Shown one piece after another: positions 24,409 through 32,577 of a stretch of DNA of 50,688 bases (position 1 is its first letter; every line of letters begins with the position of its first letter). The translations under genes and the position numbers were made by a program. This DNA comes from an uncultured Prevotella sp. Lineage in GTDB: Bacteria; Bacteroidota; Bacteroidia; Bacteroidales; Bacteroidaceae. The notes beneath the pieces are model-generated. The model did no database searches. It saw only the letters and a program-made list of their open reading frames with translations, and was not told the origin of the DNA. The DNA lies in contig CAKQDQ010000008.1 in the NCBI GenBank assembly GCA_934229335.1, positions 1 through 50,688 of the forward strand, written 5' to 3'.

Positions 24409-25404
24409 TTATTTCTTTGCCGCTACTTCACCGAAGCGTTTTGGCTTAATATACATATTAATGAGTGGGGTAAACGCATTCATTATCAGAATAGCAAATG
24501 ACATTCCCTCTGGATATGCACCCCAATTACGGATAATGATAGTCAAGACACCGATGCTGATGCCGTAGATTATCTGGCCTTTATGGGTCATTGGTGACGT
24601 AACATAGTCGGTAGCCATGAATATAGCACCTAACATCAGACCACCAGAGAATATCACCTGAAATGGATCTGCATAGGTGTTACTATCTGCAAGCCACAGT
24701 ATGCCAGCAATAACAAATACTGTTCCGATAATGCTTACTGGTATATGCCATGTTATAATCTTCTTCCACAACATATAAGCGAGACCGAGGAGCAAGGCAA
24801 GGGCACAAATCTCACCGATTGTTCCTGCACCAGTGTTTACGTTACCGAGGAACATCTCCCATGCGGAAGGCAATTCCTTCAGAGCGTCAGCGTTACCTTT
24901 TACAGCCTGTTTCATCAGTGCGAGCGGTGTAGCACCAGTCTCCGCGTCGGTGTAAGCGGTCCATTGTGAGAGCTTAGGCCATGACGTCATTGCCGTAGGA
25001 AAGCTGACAAGCAGAAAGCATCTGCCTACAAGTGCGGGGTTAAAAGGGTTTTGTCCCAGTCCGCCGAAGGTCATCTTGCCAACGCCTATCGCTATTAACG
25101 CGCCTACAACAATCATCCATAGAGGAAAGTTAGAAGGCAGATTCATGCCGAGCAACAGTCCGGTAACAAGAGCGGAACCGTCAAGAAGGGAAGGTTCTCT
25201 GTTGAGAAAGACCTTACATATTGCCCATTCAAAGAATAAACAAGCCGCAACACTCACGAGGCATACTATGATAGAGCCGAGTCCGAAGAAATAGAATGAA
25301 GCGAGAAGTGCTGGTATAAGAGCCGTCACAACGCCGTACATATTCTTCTCCACGGAGTCATTACCATGAGCGTGGGGTGAGAGGGATACTATAAGTTTTG
25401 ACAT
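24409..25404 (-). CDS. rnfD: Rnf complex subunit RnfD
   Basis: A 331-residue membrane protein with about nine to ten helices, of the NqrB/RnfD family. It carries a covalently bound FMN; the candidate site is the threonine in ETGATPLALMK near residue 175. FMATDYVTSPMT near 265 and GGLGQNPFNPALVGR near 114 are further family signatures. It is thought to form part of the ion path. The gap to rnfC is 40 bp and to rnfG 15 bp. Confidence 0.94.
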   Translation of the reverse strand: MSKLIVSLSPHAHGNDSVEKNMYGVVTALIPALLASFYFFGLGSIIVCLVSVAACLFFEWAICKVFLNREPSLLDGSALVTGLLLGMNLPSNFPLWMIVVGALIAIGVGKMTFGGLGQNPFNPALVGRCFLLVSFPTAMTSWPKLSQWTAYTDAETGATPLALMKQAVKGNADALKELPSAWEMFLGNVNTGAGTIGEICALALLLGLAYMLWKKIITWHIPVSIIGTVFVIAGILWLADSNTYADPFQVIFSGGLMLGAIFMATDYVTSPMTHKGQIIYGISIGVLTIIIRNWGAYPEGMSFAILIMNAFTPLINMYIKPKRFGEVAAKK

Positions 25405-25444
25405 TTTGTTTCGTAGTTAGATTCTATTACTGTTATGCGTTTGA

Positions 25445-26797
25445 CTATTTCTTGGCAGCTCTTCCACGTATTATGCCCATTACCGTTTGCTTGCCGTAGC
25501 GTATGTTGTCAAGCATTGGTCTGTGAGCAGGACATGTAAACTGGCATGAGCCACACTCTATGCATGATGTTATCATCTCTTTCTCCATCATATCCCATTT
25601 CTTCAGCGCGCTACCTGTAGCGAGTAAGAACGGTTCCAGACCCATAGGACATGCGCTAACGCACTTGGCGCATCTGATACATGGCTGTGGTGCCTTGCGG
25701 TGTGCGTCGTCATCGGTGAGGATTGTGATAGAGTTTTGACCTTTACCTACTGGTACATCCAGTGAGTTAACAGCCTTACCCATCATCGGACCGCCTGCAA
25801 GTACCTTGTTGTCACCATCAGGAAGGCCTCCGCATAGATTAATAAGTTCTCCGAAAGTGGTACCCATTCTTACGAGGAAGTTACCTGGTTTCGCAAGCTT
25901 CTTGCCTGTTACTGTGGTGTAACGCTCAAACAAAGGTTTGCGTTTCATTACCGCTTCGTATACTGCAACAGCTGTTCCTGCGTTCTGAACTATGGCACCT
26001 ACGTTAATAGGTATGGCTGGAGGAGCTGGCACTTGGCGGCGTATTACAGCGTCAATAAGCTGCTTCTCACCGCCTTGTGGATATTTCTTCTGTAGAGGAA
26101 CTACCTCTATCTCAGCATTATCTTTTAGTCTTTCTGTCAGTAGTGTTATGGCAGCAGGCTTGTTGTCCTCTATAGCTATATAGCCTTTCTTTACCTTTAC
26201 TGCTGCCATGAGAATCTTAACGCCTTCGATAAGCTCGTTAGACTTCTCCATCATCAGCCTGTAGTCAGAGGTAATGTATGGCTCACACTCTACGCCGTTG
26301 ATGATAACGCACTCCGCTTTCGTTCCAGGAGGAGGGCAAAGCTTAACGTGTGTAGGGAAGCAAGCACCGCCCATACCTACTACACCAGCTGCTTTTACAC
26401 GGTTAACAATCTCCTCTGGTGTCAGTTCTGGGTGGTCTTCTAATCGCTCTAACTTATCGCTGCGGTCTATAGACTCCTCCCATTCGTCACCTTCTACGTT
26501 GATGATGACGGCTGGACGCATATAGCCTGAGGCGTCAATAGCGTTGTCTACCTTAGCTACTGTGCCAGAAACTGAAGAGAATATGTTTGCGCTGACAAAG
26601 CCGCCAGCCTCGGCTATCATGGTGCCGACCTTTACTTTGTCACCTCTTTTTACTATAGGTTTGGCAGGAGCGCCGATGTGTTGTCCCATCGGAATGATAA
26701 CCTGCTTTGGCAGTGGTGCCGGTATTGTGGCAACATCGTTACTGAGTTTGTTCTCGTCAGGATGTATTCCGCCTATTCTGAATGTACGAATCTTCAT
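25445..26797 (-). CDS. rnfC: Rnf complex subunit RnfC
   Basis: A 450-residue cytoplasmic subunit that binds NADH/FMN. The NuoF-like Rossmann region shows GMGGACFPTHVKL near residue 140 and INGVECEPYITSD near 166. Two [4Fe-4S] motifs follow near the C-terminus: CIRCAKCVSACP and CIECGSCQFTCP. The extended C-terminal repeats of E. coli RsxC are absent, so it is of the compact type. Its ATG lies 3 bp after the rnfB stop. Confidence 0.95.
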   Translation of the reverse strand: MKIRTFRIGGIHPDENKLSNDVATIPAPLPKQVIIPMGQHIGAPAKPIVKRGDKVKVGTMIAEAGGFVSANIFSSVSGTVAKVDNAIDASGYMRPAVIINVEGDEWEESIDRSDKLERLEDHPELTPEEIVNRVKAAGVVGMGGACFPTHVKLCPPPGTKAECVIINGVECEPYITSDYRLMMEKSNELIEGVKILMAAVKVKKGYIAIEDNKPAAITLLTERLKDNAEIEVVPLQKKYPQGGEKQLIDAVIRRQVPAPPAIPINVGAIVQNAGTAVAVYEAVMKRKPLFERYTTVTGKKLAKPGNFLVRMGTTFGELINLCGGLPDGDNKVLAGGPMMGKAVNSLDVPVGKGQNSITILTDDDAHRKAPQPCIRCAKCVSACPMGLEPFLLATGSALKKWDMMEKEMITSCIECGSCQFTCPAHRPMLDNIRYGKQTVMGIIRGRAAKK

Positions 26798-26800
26798 CTG

Positions 26801-27778
26801 TTAAGCCTCCTTTTTATTATCCGCGCTATTAGTATCGGTGTTAGCCTTGTTCGTATTCGCTGTATCTTGCGCCGTTGTGTTGTTGGCTTTAGGAGCCATT
26901 TCTGCTGTCTTTGGTGCTGTTTCAGCCTTTGGCTTCAGTGCAGGCAGCTCCCAAGTAGCGTGTATCGCGTGCTTCGGACATTCGCGAACGCACATACCGC
27001 AAGCCTTACACTTGTTGTAATCAATGTAAGCTACGTTGTTTTCTATTGTGATAGCATCGAACTTACATACCTTTTGGCACTTGCCACACGCTATGCAGCT
27101 CACCTTACATGCCTTGTTAGCGGCAGGTCCTTTGTCCTTATTTACGCATGATACGTACACTCTTCGTGCTGTGTTCTTAATCACCTTGCCCTTTAGGCGT
27201 ATCTCAATGATGTGTCGAGGACATGCTTTCGCGCACGCTCCACATGAGGTACACTTCTCTTCGTCGACTTCAGGCAGCCCCGTTTCAGGATTGATGTGGA
27301 TAGCGTCGAAGGCGCAAGCCTTTACGCAGTCGCCACAACCGAGACAGCCATATCCGCATGCTGTCTCGCCGGCTCCAGTGGCATTAATGGCGGTACAGGT
27401 GCGAAGGCCGTCGTATTCGCAGGTACGTGGTCTGTTGGCAAAGCAGCCGTTACATTTTACTACCGCTACTTTTGGCGCGCTGTTAGCTACAGCCATACCG
27501 AGTAAGTCGGCAACTTTGGTCATTAGTTCAGCTCCACCTACAGGACAGCTCAGTCCTTCGATGGAACCAGCGTCTGCACCTTTGACCAAGGCATCAGCCA
27601 TACCCGAACAGCCAGGAAAGCCACATCCGCCGCAGTTAGCCTGCGGAAGAATCTCGGCAATCTGCGAAACGCGCGGATCTTCTTTTACAGCGAACCTCTT
27701 AGAGCAGACATACAGTATGACTGCTGCAATTAAGGCAATTATGCCAAGGGTTAACACTGCTGGTAAAATAAAGTTCAT
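26801..27778 (-). CDS. rnfB: Rnf complex subunit RnfB, polyferredoxin
   Basis: A 325-residue protein with an N-terminal membrane helix (about 4-24) and the cluster motif ANCGGCGFPGCSGMADAL near residue 47, then four ferredoxin-type motifs: CLGCGDCVKACAF, CTSCGACAKACP, CIACGKCQKVCKF and CKACGMCVRECP. It is the electron entry point that accepts electrons from reduced ferredoxin. The last 45 or so residues are a low-complexity Ala/Lys/Thr/Asn tail of unknown role. It follows rseC by 118 bp, a gap that holds a 12-bp hairpin. Confidence 0.95.
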   Translation of the reverse strand: MNFILPAVLTLGIIALIAAVILYVCSKRFAVKEDPRVSQIAEILPQANCGGCGFPGCSGMADALVKGADAGSIEGLSCPVGGAELMTKVADLLGMAVANSAPKVAVVKCNGCFANRPRTCEYDGLRTCTAINATGAGETACGYGCLGCGDCVKACAFDAIHINPETGLPEVDEEKCTSCGACAKACPRHIIEIRLKGKVIKNTARRVYVSCVNKDKGPAANKACKVSCIACGKCQKVCKFDAITIENNVAYIDYNKCKACGMCVRECPKHAIHATWELPALKPKAETAPKTAEMAPKANNTTAQDTANTNKANTDTNSADNKKEA

Positions 27779-27830
27779 AGTGTTTGTTAGTTTTTTGTAG
27801 TTATTTAGTTCTTGTTGGTTTCCTTAATAG

Positions 27831-27860
27831 CCACATCAGCGGTTTGTGCCGCTGATGTGG
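27831..27860 (-). other. 12-bp perfect hairpin between rseC and rnfB
   Basis: CCACATCAGCGG (27831-27842) pairs perfectly with CCGCTGATGTGG (27849-27860) around a 6-nt loop. There is no T run after it on the minus strand, so it is probably not a simple terminator; an RNA processing or stability element inside the operon is possible. Confidence 0.7.
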
Positions 27861-27896
27861 AGTCTGCGTAATAGTTAGTATTAGGTGGTAGTAATT

Positions 27897-28316
27897 TTAA
27901 TTATCTTTTTCTATAGTGAACGTAAGTTCTTTGCTCAGTATGTCGTTAAAGAAGTATATACCAATGTAGTAAGGTATCAGTATGCCGATTCCTGCGAGTG
28001 CCGCGTAGCCTTCGGTGATGCCGAGATATATGCACAGCGCCACGGTGACGAGCAATAGTACCGCAGGAATGGCGAAGGCTAATATAACAGCCTTTGCTCC
28101 GTTCGCGTTGTCGGTGCATACACGTACCTTTTGCCCAACGGAAAAATGTGAGGCATTGTTACATTTTACGTCGATAAACTTCTCTTTGCTTTCAGCTGAC
28201 GAACAATACGTAGCCACCTTGCATGATGCGCATGAGCTGCTTTGCACAATACGAACCTTCACCACCTCGTCAGAGATGCTGTCTACTATACCAGAGTGTG
28301 ATATGTTACTGTCCAT
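27897..28316 (-). CDS. rseC: RseC/MucC family protein
   Basis: A 139-residue protein with an N-terminal soluble part containing the cysteine cluster CASCKVATYC plus a further Cys (near residues 28-37 and 51), followed by two hydrophobic helices at about 75-95 and 100-120. The family includes E. coli RseC, linked to the Rsx/Rnf complex and SoxR reduction. In Bacteroidetes rseC heads the rnf operon, as here, so a role in assembling or regulating Rnf is more likely than sigma-E control. It has the operon promoter and a palindromic operator upstream, with a leader of about 150 nt. Confidence 0.88.
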   Translation of the reverse strand: MDSNISHSGIVDSISDEVVKVRIVQSSSCASCKVATYCSSAESKEKFIDVKCNNASHFSVGQKVRVCTDNANGAKAVILAFAIPAVLLLVTVALCIYLGITEGYAALAGIGILIPYYIGIYFFNDILSKELTFTIEKDN

Positions 28317-28449
28317 AGTGCATTGTTTTCACGCTTCTCGATTCTTTTTGTGGCAATAGGTAGACGAACTTAATGTTAACTATTTTACTGCCCCCAAAAA
28401 TCGTTTTAAGGTGAAATTGCGTTATTTGTATGTGTTTGTTGATTAAGCA

Positions 28450-28473
28450 AATTGCAATCTCTACATTGCAATT
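28450..28473. promoter_or_regulatory. palindromic operator at the rnf operon start site
   Basis: AATTGCAAT (28450-28458), spacer CTCTAC, ATTGCAATT (28465-28473) is a perfect 9-bp inverted repeat. It overlaps the predicted transcription start (about 28468) of rseC-rnf on the minus strand, a position typical for a repressor site. Confidence 0.6.
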
Positions 28474-28474
28474 G

Positions 28475-28505
28475 CAAAAGTACGACTAATATTTGGAAAA
28501 ACAAA
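28475..28505 (-). promoter_or_regulatory. promoter of rseC-rnfBCDGEA
   Basis: On the minus strand TTTG (28505-28502), 19 nt and TACTTTTG (28482-28475). It is the only good match in the divergent region for this direction. Confidence 0.72.
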
Positions 28506-28563
28506 ATATTTCAAAAAAAATATCAACCTTTTATTAAAATATTTCCTTATTATTGCGTTTTTC

Positions 28564-28594
28564 TTGCTGTTTTGACGGAAAAATAGTAAATTTG
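28564..28594 (+). promoter_or_regulatory. promoter of the pyruvate kinase gene
   Basis: TTG (28564-28566), 20 nt and TAAATTTG (28587-28594); predicted leader about 37 nt. The 321-bp divergent region 28317-28637 otherwise holds the rnf promoter and operator and an AT-rich stretch. Confidence 0.72.
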
Positions 28595-28637
28595 CATGAT
28601 ATTAGTATGTATTAAACTGTAACAGAAAAAGGATTAT

Positions 28638-30068
28638 ATGAAACAGACTAAAATCGTTGCCTCTGTAAGTGACCTCAGATGTGAGGTTGAGTTTATTAGG
28701 GAGCTTTATGAGGCTGGTGCAAATGTTATTCGTATGAATACGGCCCATGCTACTCCGGAGGGATTGCGTAAGATTATTCGTAATGTTAGGGCGGTGTCTC
28801 CGCATATCGGTATACTCATTGATACCAAGGGACCAGAGGTTAGAACAACAGGTGCTGAGGCTCCGATAGCTTACAACGCTGGTGAGAAGGTTACGATATT
28901 GGGTAATCCTGAGCAAGAGTCAGAGCACGATGTGGTATGTGTTTCGTATCCTGACTTTGCTAAGGACGTAAAGGTAGGCGACGATGTCTTGTTTGATGAT
29001 GGTGAACTTGACATGAAGGTTATTGAAAACGATGGCGAGAAAATTACCGCAGAGGTAATGAATAATGGCATGCTTGGCTCACATAAAAGTGTGAATGTGC
29101 CTGGCGAACATATTGACTTGCCAGCCTTGACAGAGAAAGATAAGCGCAATATACTTTTGGCTATAGAGGAAGATATTGATTTTATCGCTCACTCTTTCGT
29201 GCGTTCAAAGAAGGATCTGATAGCTGTACAGGAGATACTTGATGCTCATAATTCTGATATTAAGATTATTTCAAAGATAGAAAATCAGGAGGGAGTAGAT
29301 AATATCGATGAGATTATAGACCATTGTTATGGCATCATGGTGGCTCGTGGCGACCTCGGTATAGAGATTCCTGCAGAGAAGATTCCTGGCATACAGCGAA
29401 TGATAATCAAGAAGTGCGTGTTCAAGAAGAAGCCTGTTATCGTTGCTACCCAGATGTTGCACACCATGATTAAGAATCCACGTCCTACACGTGCTGAGGT
29501 GAGCGATATTGCAACGGCTGTATTTAATAATACTGACGCTCTTATGCTCTCTGGCGAGACTGCAAGCGGTGCATATCCTGTAGAGGCTGTGCGCACCATG
29601 GCTCGTATAGCTGAGCAGGCAGAAGCTGACCGTGCACTGTATTCACATAAGGTGGATGTTGATGGTGCAGATACTAACCTGCGTGACTTCTTGTGTAAGG
29701 CGGCTATCGAGACTACAAAGAAGCTTGATGTGAAGTGCATCCTTACCGATTCTGGTAGTGGTCATGATGCTCGTACACTTGCCGCATACCGTGGTCCTAA
29801 CCCTATTGTCGCTATTTGTAAGCACGATAAGTTGCAGAGGTGGCTCGCGTTGTCATACGGTGTTATAGCAACTTATCCGAAGAAAGACGAGATAGACAAG
29901 ATGTTCTACCACACAGTACGTAAGCTTTATAATATGAATATGGTGACAGAGGATGATAAGGTCGTTTATCTGTCTGGTCATATGAATATAGGTGTCTCTG
30001 ACAAGACTGCTGGTGTGTCAATGTTAGAGGTAAATACAGTAAGTGAGGTTTTCGCAAACTATGAATAA
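28638..30068 (+). CDS. pyk: pyruvate kinase
   Basis: Converts phosphoenolpyruvate and ADP to pyruvate and ATP in glycolysis. The 476-residue protein shows NVIRMNTAHAT near residue 29, IDTKGPEVRT near 61, ISKIENQEGVDNIDEI near 210 with the catalytic lysine, MVARGDLGIEIP near 233, and NPRPTRAEVSDIATAVFNNTDALMLSGETASGAYP near 280. All catalytic and metal-binding residues appear intact. The usual C-terminal allosteric domain is present at normal length. No strong terminator follows; a 7-bp hairpin at 30081-30099 is close to the stop. Confidence 0.96.
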   Translation: MKQTKIVASVSDLRCEVEFIRELYEAGANVIRMNTAHATPEGLRKIIRNVRAVSPHIGILIDTKGPEVRTTGAEAPIAYNAGEKVTILGNPEQESEHDVVCVSYPDFAKDVKVGDDVLFDDGELDMKVIENDGEKITAEVMNNGMLGSHKSVNVPGEHIDLPALTEKDKRNILLAIEEDIDFIAHSFVRSKKDLIAVQEILDAHNSDIKIISKIENQEGVDNIDEIIDHCYGIMVARGDLGIEIPAEKIPGIQRMIIKKCVFKKKPVIVATQMLHTMIKNPRPTRAEVSDIATAVFNNTDALMLSGETASGAYPVEAVRTMARIAEQAEADRALYSHKVDVDGADTNLRDFLCKAAIETTKKLDVKCILTDSGSGHDARTLAAYRGPNPIVAICKHDKLQRWLALSYGVIATYPKKDEIDKMFYHTVRKLYNMNMVTEDDKVVYLSGHMNIGVSDKTAGVSMLEVNTVSEVFANYE

Positions 30069-30080
30069 AAGTAATGGCGC

Positions 30081-30099
30081 CACCGCTGACTTAGCGGTG
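30081..30099 (+). other. hairpin after pyk
   Basis: CACCGCT (30081-30087) pairs with AGCGGTG (30093-30099) around GACTT. Without a T run it is more likely an RNA 3'-end stabiliser than an intrinsic terminator. Confidence 0.5.
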
Positions 30100-30197
30100 A
30101 CGTCAGTTATGTGAAACATGCTCATTAGAGTGACGTCTCGATTATGTCTCGTCATTAGTGGAAATGATAAGCAAAGTAACTCGAAAGGTATGGCGTT

Positions 30198-30260
30198 GCT
30201 ATCTCTATCTAATCGCACCACGATAAGATAGTAATCGCGCCACGATTAGATAGAGATAGC
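30198..30260. repeat. 18-bp perfect inverted repeat
   Basis: GCTATCTCTATCTAATCG (30198-30215) and its exact inverse at 30243-30260 enclose 27 bp that contain further ATCG words. A related direct copy, AATTAGATAGATATAG, follows at 30266-30281. There is no T run in either direction. It lies in the 271-bp gap between pyk and the pseudouridine synthase gene. Confidence 0.8.
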
Positions 30261-30339
30261 ATTGTAATTAGATAGATATAGTTACACTGCTTAATATGGT
30301 GGGCGTTTATAGCATATAAAGAATATATTACAGATACTA

Positions 30340-31245
30340 ATGTATAATCCAAGATTAAGAGAATACAAGCAATACGAGTGTGATAGAGAGGTACCGTTGT
30401 TAGAGTTCCTCCTTACGACTCTTCCTGGTAGTCGCAGTAAGATAAAGGCGACCCTGCAGGGTAGAGGTATAAAGGTGAACGGCAAACAGGTTACTCAGTT
30501 TGATTATCCCCTCGCTCCTGGTGATAAGGTTAGCGTGAGCAACTCTAAACGTAACGATACATTCAAGAACCGTTATGTAAGCATCGTCTACGAGGATCAG
30601 TATTTGCTTGTGATAGAAAAGAAGCCAGGAATTCTCTCTATGGCAGCAGGTCACTCTTCACTGAATGTTAAAACGGTGCTTGACGACTACTTCAAACGCA
30701 CGCGTCAGAAGTGTCGTGCCCACGTAGTTCACCGTTTGGACCGTGACACCAGTGGCTTGATGATATATGCCAAGGATATGGACACGGAGCAAATCTTGGA
30801 ACATGAGTGGCACGACATCGTCTTCGATCGCCGATACGTGGCACTCGTTAGTGGCGAGATGGAGGAGCAGTCTGGAACGGTAGCTAATTGGTTGAAGGAC
30901 AACAAAGCGTATGTTACATATTCGTCACCAGTAGACAATGGCGGAAAATATGCGGTTACACACTTTAATGTACTCTCTTGTTCTACCGCACATTCACTCG
31001 TTGAGTATCGCCTTGAGACAGGACGAAAGAACCAGATACGTGTACATTCCGCCGATATGGGGCATCCTGTATGTGGCGATGTGAAGTATGGAAATGGCGA
31101 TAACCCATTGCATAGACTGTGTCTGCACGCGTATATGCTCTGTTTCTATCACCCCATAACACGTAAGGCGATGCGTTTCTCTACGCCTATACCGCCAAAT
31201 TTCAAGGAGATAATAAATAAAGATAGAAAGGCAGACAATATATAA
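30340..31245 (+). CDS. RluA-family 23S rRNA pseudouridine synthase
   Basis: A 301-residue enzyme that isomerises uridine in rRNA. It has an N-terminal S4-like RNA-binding domain (LLEFLLTTLPGSRSKIKATLQGRGIKVNG, residues 20-48) and the catalytic domain with HRLDRDTSGL at 131-140, where D134 is the expected catalytic aspartate. RKNQIRVHSADMGHPVCGD near 240 is the second conserved block. The exact target position (RluA, RluC or RluD type) is not determined. It starts a plus-strand run that continues to queC. Confidence 0.92.
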   Translation: MYNPRLREYKQYECDREVPLLEFLLTTLPGSRSKIKATLQGRGIKVNGKQVTQFDYPLAPGDKVSVSNSKRNDTFKNRYVSIVYEDQYLLVIEKKPGILSMAAGHSSLNVKTVLDDYFKRTRQKCRAHVVHRLDRDTSGLMIYAKDMDTEQILEHEWHDIVFDRRYVALVSGEMEEQSGTVANWLKDNKAYVTYSSPVDNGGKYAVTHFNVLSCSTAHSLVEYRLETGRKNQIRVHSADMGHPVCGDVKYGNGDNPLHRLCLHAYMLCFYHPITRKAMRFSTPIPPNFKEIINKDRKADNI

Positions 31246-31316
31246 CCCTTTCCTATGTATATATAATAAGGTGAAATTCGCGAGCAATTAGCGTAGCGAT
31301 AGATACCCATAAGGAC

Positions 31317-31460
31317 ATGACAGAATATATAATAGGTATAATAGCGATAATAATAGCCATCATACTTGTAAAGAAATTTGTAGGCTGTATGGTGCGTACC
31401 GTCATAACCATAGCACTCATAGCGGTGCTTGCGGCACTGTATTATTTCTATTTCCAGTAA
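31317..31460 (+). CDS. 47-residue two-helix membrane protein
   Basis: An ATG at 31317 preceded by AAGGA opens a 47-codon frame to TAA 31458-31460. The product is almost wholly hydrophobic: one helix from about residue 4 to 18, a KKFVGC turn with basic residues, and a second helix from about 28 to 46. It sits 71 bp after the pseudouridine synthase gene and 50 bp before the DUF4468 gene, in a tightly packed run that would otherwise have an unusually long gap. I do not recognise a family. Small size means it could be missed or be spurious. Confidence 0.55.
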   Translation: MTEYIIGIIAIIIAIILVKKFVGCMVRTVITIALIAVLAALYYFYFQ

Positions 31461-31510
31461 TATTAGTAAAAGATAAAGGTAGAATACATCAACCTAAACT
31501 GATATAATAT

Positions 31511-32194
31511 ATGAAGAAAATAGCATTACTGATAAGCTTGTTCGCTTTTGTAGCGACAGCCAATGCGCAGATTGTCGGCAAGTATTCCAAGCCAGAAGAA
31601 ACGTACACTATGGATGCTAACGGCAGAGTAGTGAAGAAAGAGCGTCGTGGACTCTTTGATAGAAACAAGACAGAGAAGGTTATTGACCAAAAGTATCTGG
31701 TAGGAGCGTGCCCAGAGGTTAACGGTAAAGTACAGTGGGACAAGGCAATAGATGTGCCAGGAAAGAACGCTAAGCAGATTTACGACTCAATGTTGATATT
31801 TCTAAAAGCTTTCAGTAAGAGTAATGGTATGACAGAACGTAGCAACGTCGCAGTGGTAAACGAGACAGATCATGAGATAGGAGCGAGCCTGCAAGAGTAT
31901 CTCGTGTTTGAAAGAAAGCCACTGTCGCTCGACCAAGCCAAGTTCAGCTATCAGTTAGTAGTGCGTTGCTATGATGGCAGATGCACACTCTCTATGCGTA
32001 ACATGAGCTATACGTATGAGGAAGATCGTGGCGGTGGCTCATTCCCCGCAGAAGACATGATATCAGATGCAGAAGCATTGAATAAGGCAAAAACGGGCTT
32101 CCAGAAGGGAGGAGTGCGCAAATTCCGCACTAAAACGATAGATAGAAAAGACCAAGTGTTTAAGACTATTGAGGATTATATCACTGGTAAGTAA
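31511..32194 (+). CDS. DUF4468 domain protein, exported
   Basis: A 227-residue protein with a signal peptide (cleavage likely after ANA, residues 16-19) and a DUF4468-like alpha/beta domain (VPGKNAKQIYDSMLIFLKAF near residue 89, then strands including YQLVVRCYDGRCTLSMRNMSYTY). The family is confined mostly to Bacteroidetes, resembles TBP-fold domains and has no known function. A DAEALNKAK stretch and basic C-terminus follow. It lies in the run with the small membrane proteins and the porin, hinting at an envelope role. Confidence 0.8.
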   Translation: MKKIALLISLFAFVATANAQIVGKYSKPEETYTMDANGRVVKKERRGLFDRNKTEKVIDQKYLVGACPEVNGKVQWDKAIDVPGKNAKQIYDSMLIFLKAFSKSNGMTERSNVAVVNETDHEIGASLQEYLVFERKPLSLDQAKFSYQLVVRCYDGRCTLSMRNMSYTYEEDRGGGSFPAEDMISDAEALNKAKTGFQKGGVRKFRTKTIDRKDQVFKTIEDYITGK

Positions 32195-32292
32195 AACGTT
32201 TTTAATTCAAAGACAGAGCATTAACACTTACGCCTGTCGTATATCATGCACCTGCGAGAAAGAAAACAGGTGCATGAAGTATTTTGTAAACA

Positions 32293-32577
32293 ATGGGAAT
32301 AGAAGAGAATTATACATCGGTACACATGGAAGACGAACAGCAAGACAAAGGGATTGCACGTCGCCCCAGACGGCACACCAAGCCGCCCAAGGTACGTGAC
32401 ACCGTTTTCTACATACGTCAGGTGCTGAATATACTGTTTATGCTCACCGCTATAGTAGGAGCATTGATGTATTGTGGCGTGTTCGGAAAAGGCGTAGAGA
32501 TGCGCCAAGGCATAATAGTGATAATAATAGCCGTATCAATAAAGATGGCGGAGTGCATGCTCCGATTCAAAAAATGA
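32293..32577 (+). CDS. 94-residue membrane protein upstream of the porin
   Basis: The first 38 residues are charged and include HTKPPKVRDTVFYIRQ; two hydrophobic helices follow, at about 44-63 and 71-88, ending in RFKK. No family is recognised with certainty. Its stop overlaps the ATG of the porin gene by four bases (ATGA at 32574-32577), so the two are translationally coupled, which supports it as a real gene. Confidence 0.75.
   Translation: MGIEENYTSVHMEDEQQDKGIARRPRRHTKPPKVRDTVFYIRQVLNILFMLTAIVGALMYCGVFGKGVEMRQGIIVIIIAVSIKMAECMLRFKK

Noticed and set aside
32472..32573. Earlier ATG for the porin gene
   Set aside because: It overlaps the preceding gene by 100 bases and would bury the signal peptide inside the protein; the ATG at 32574 starts the signal peptide.
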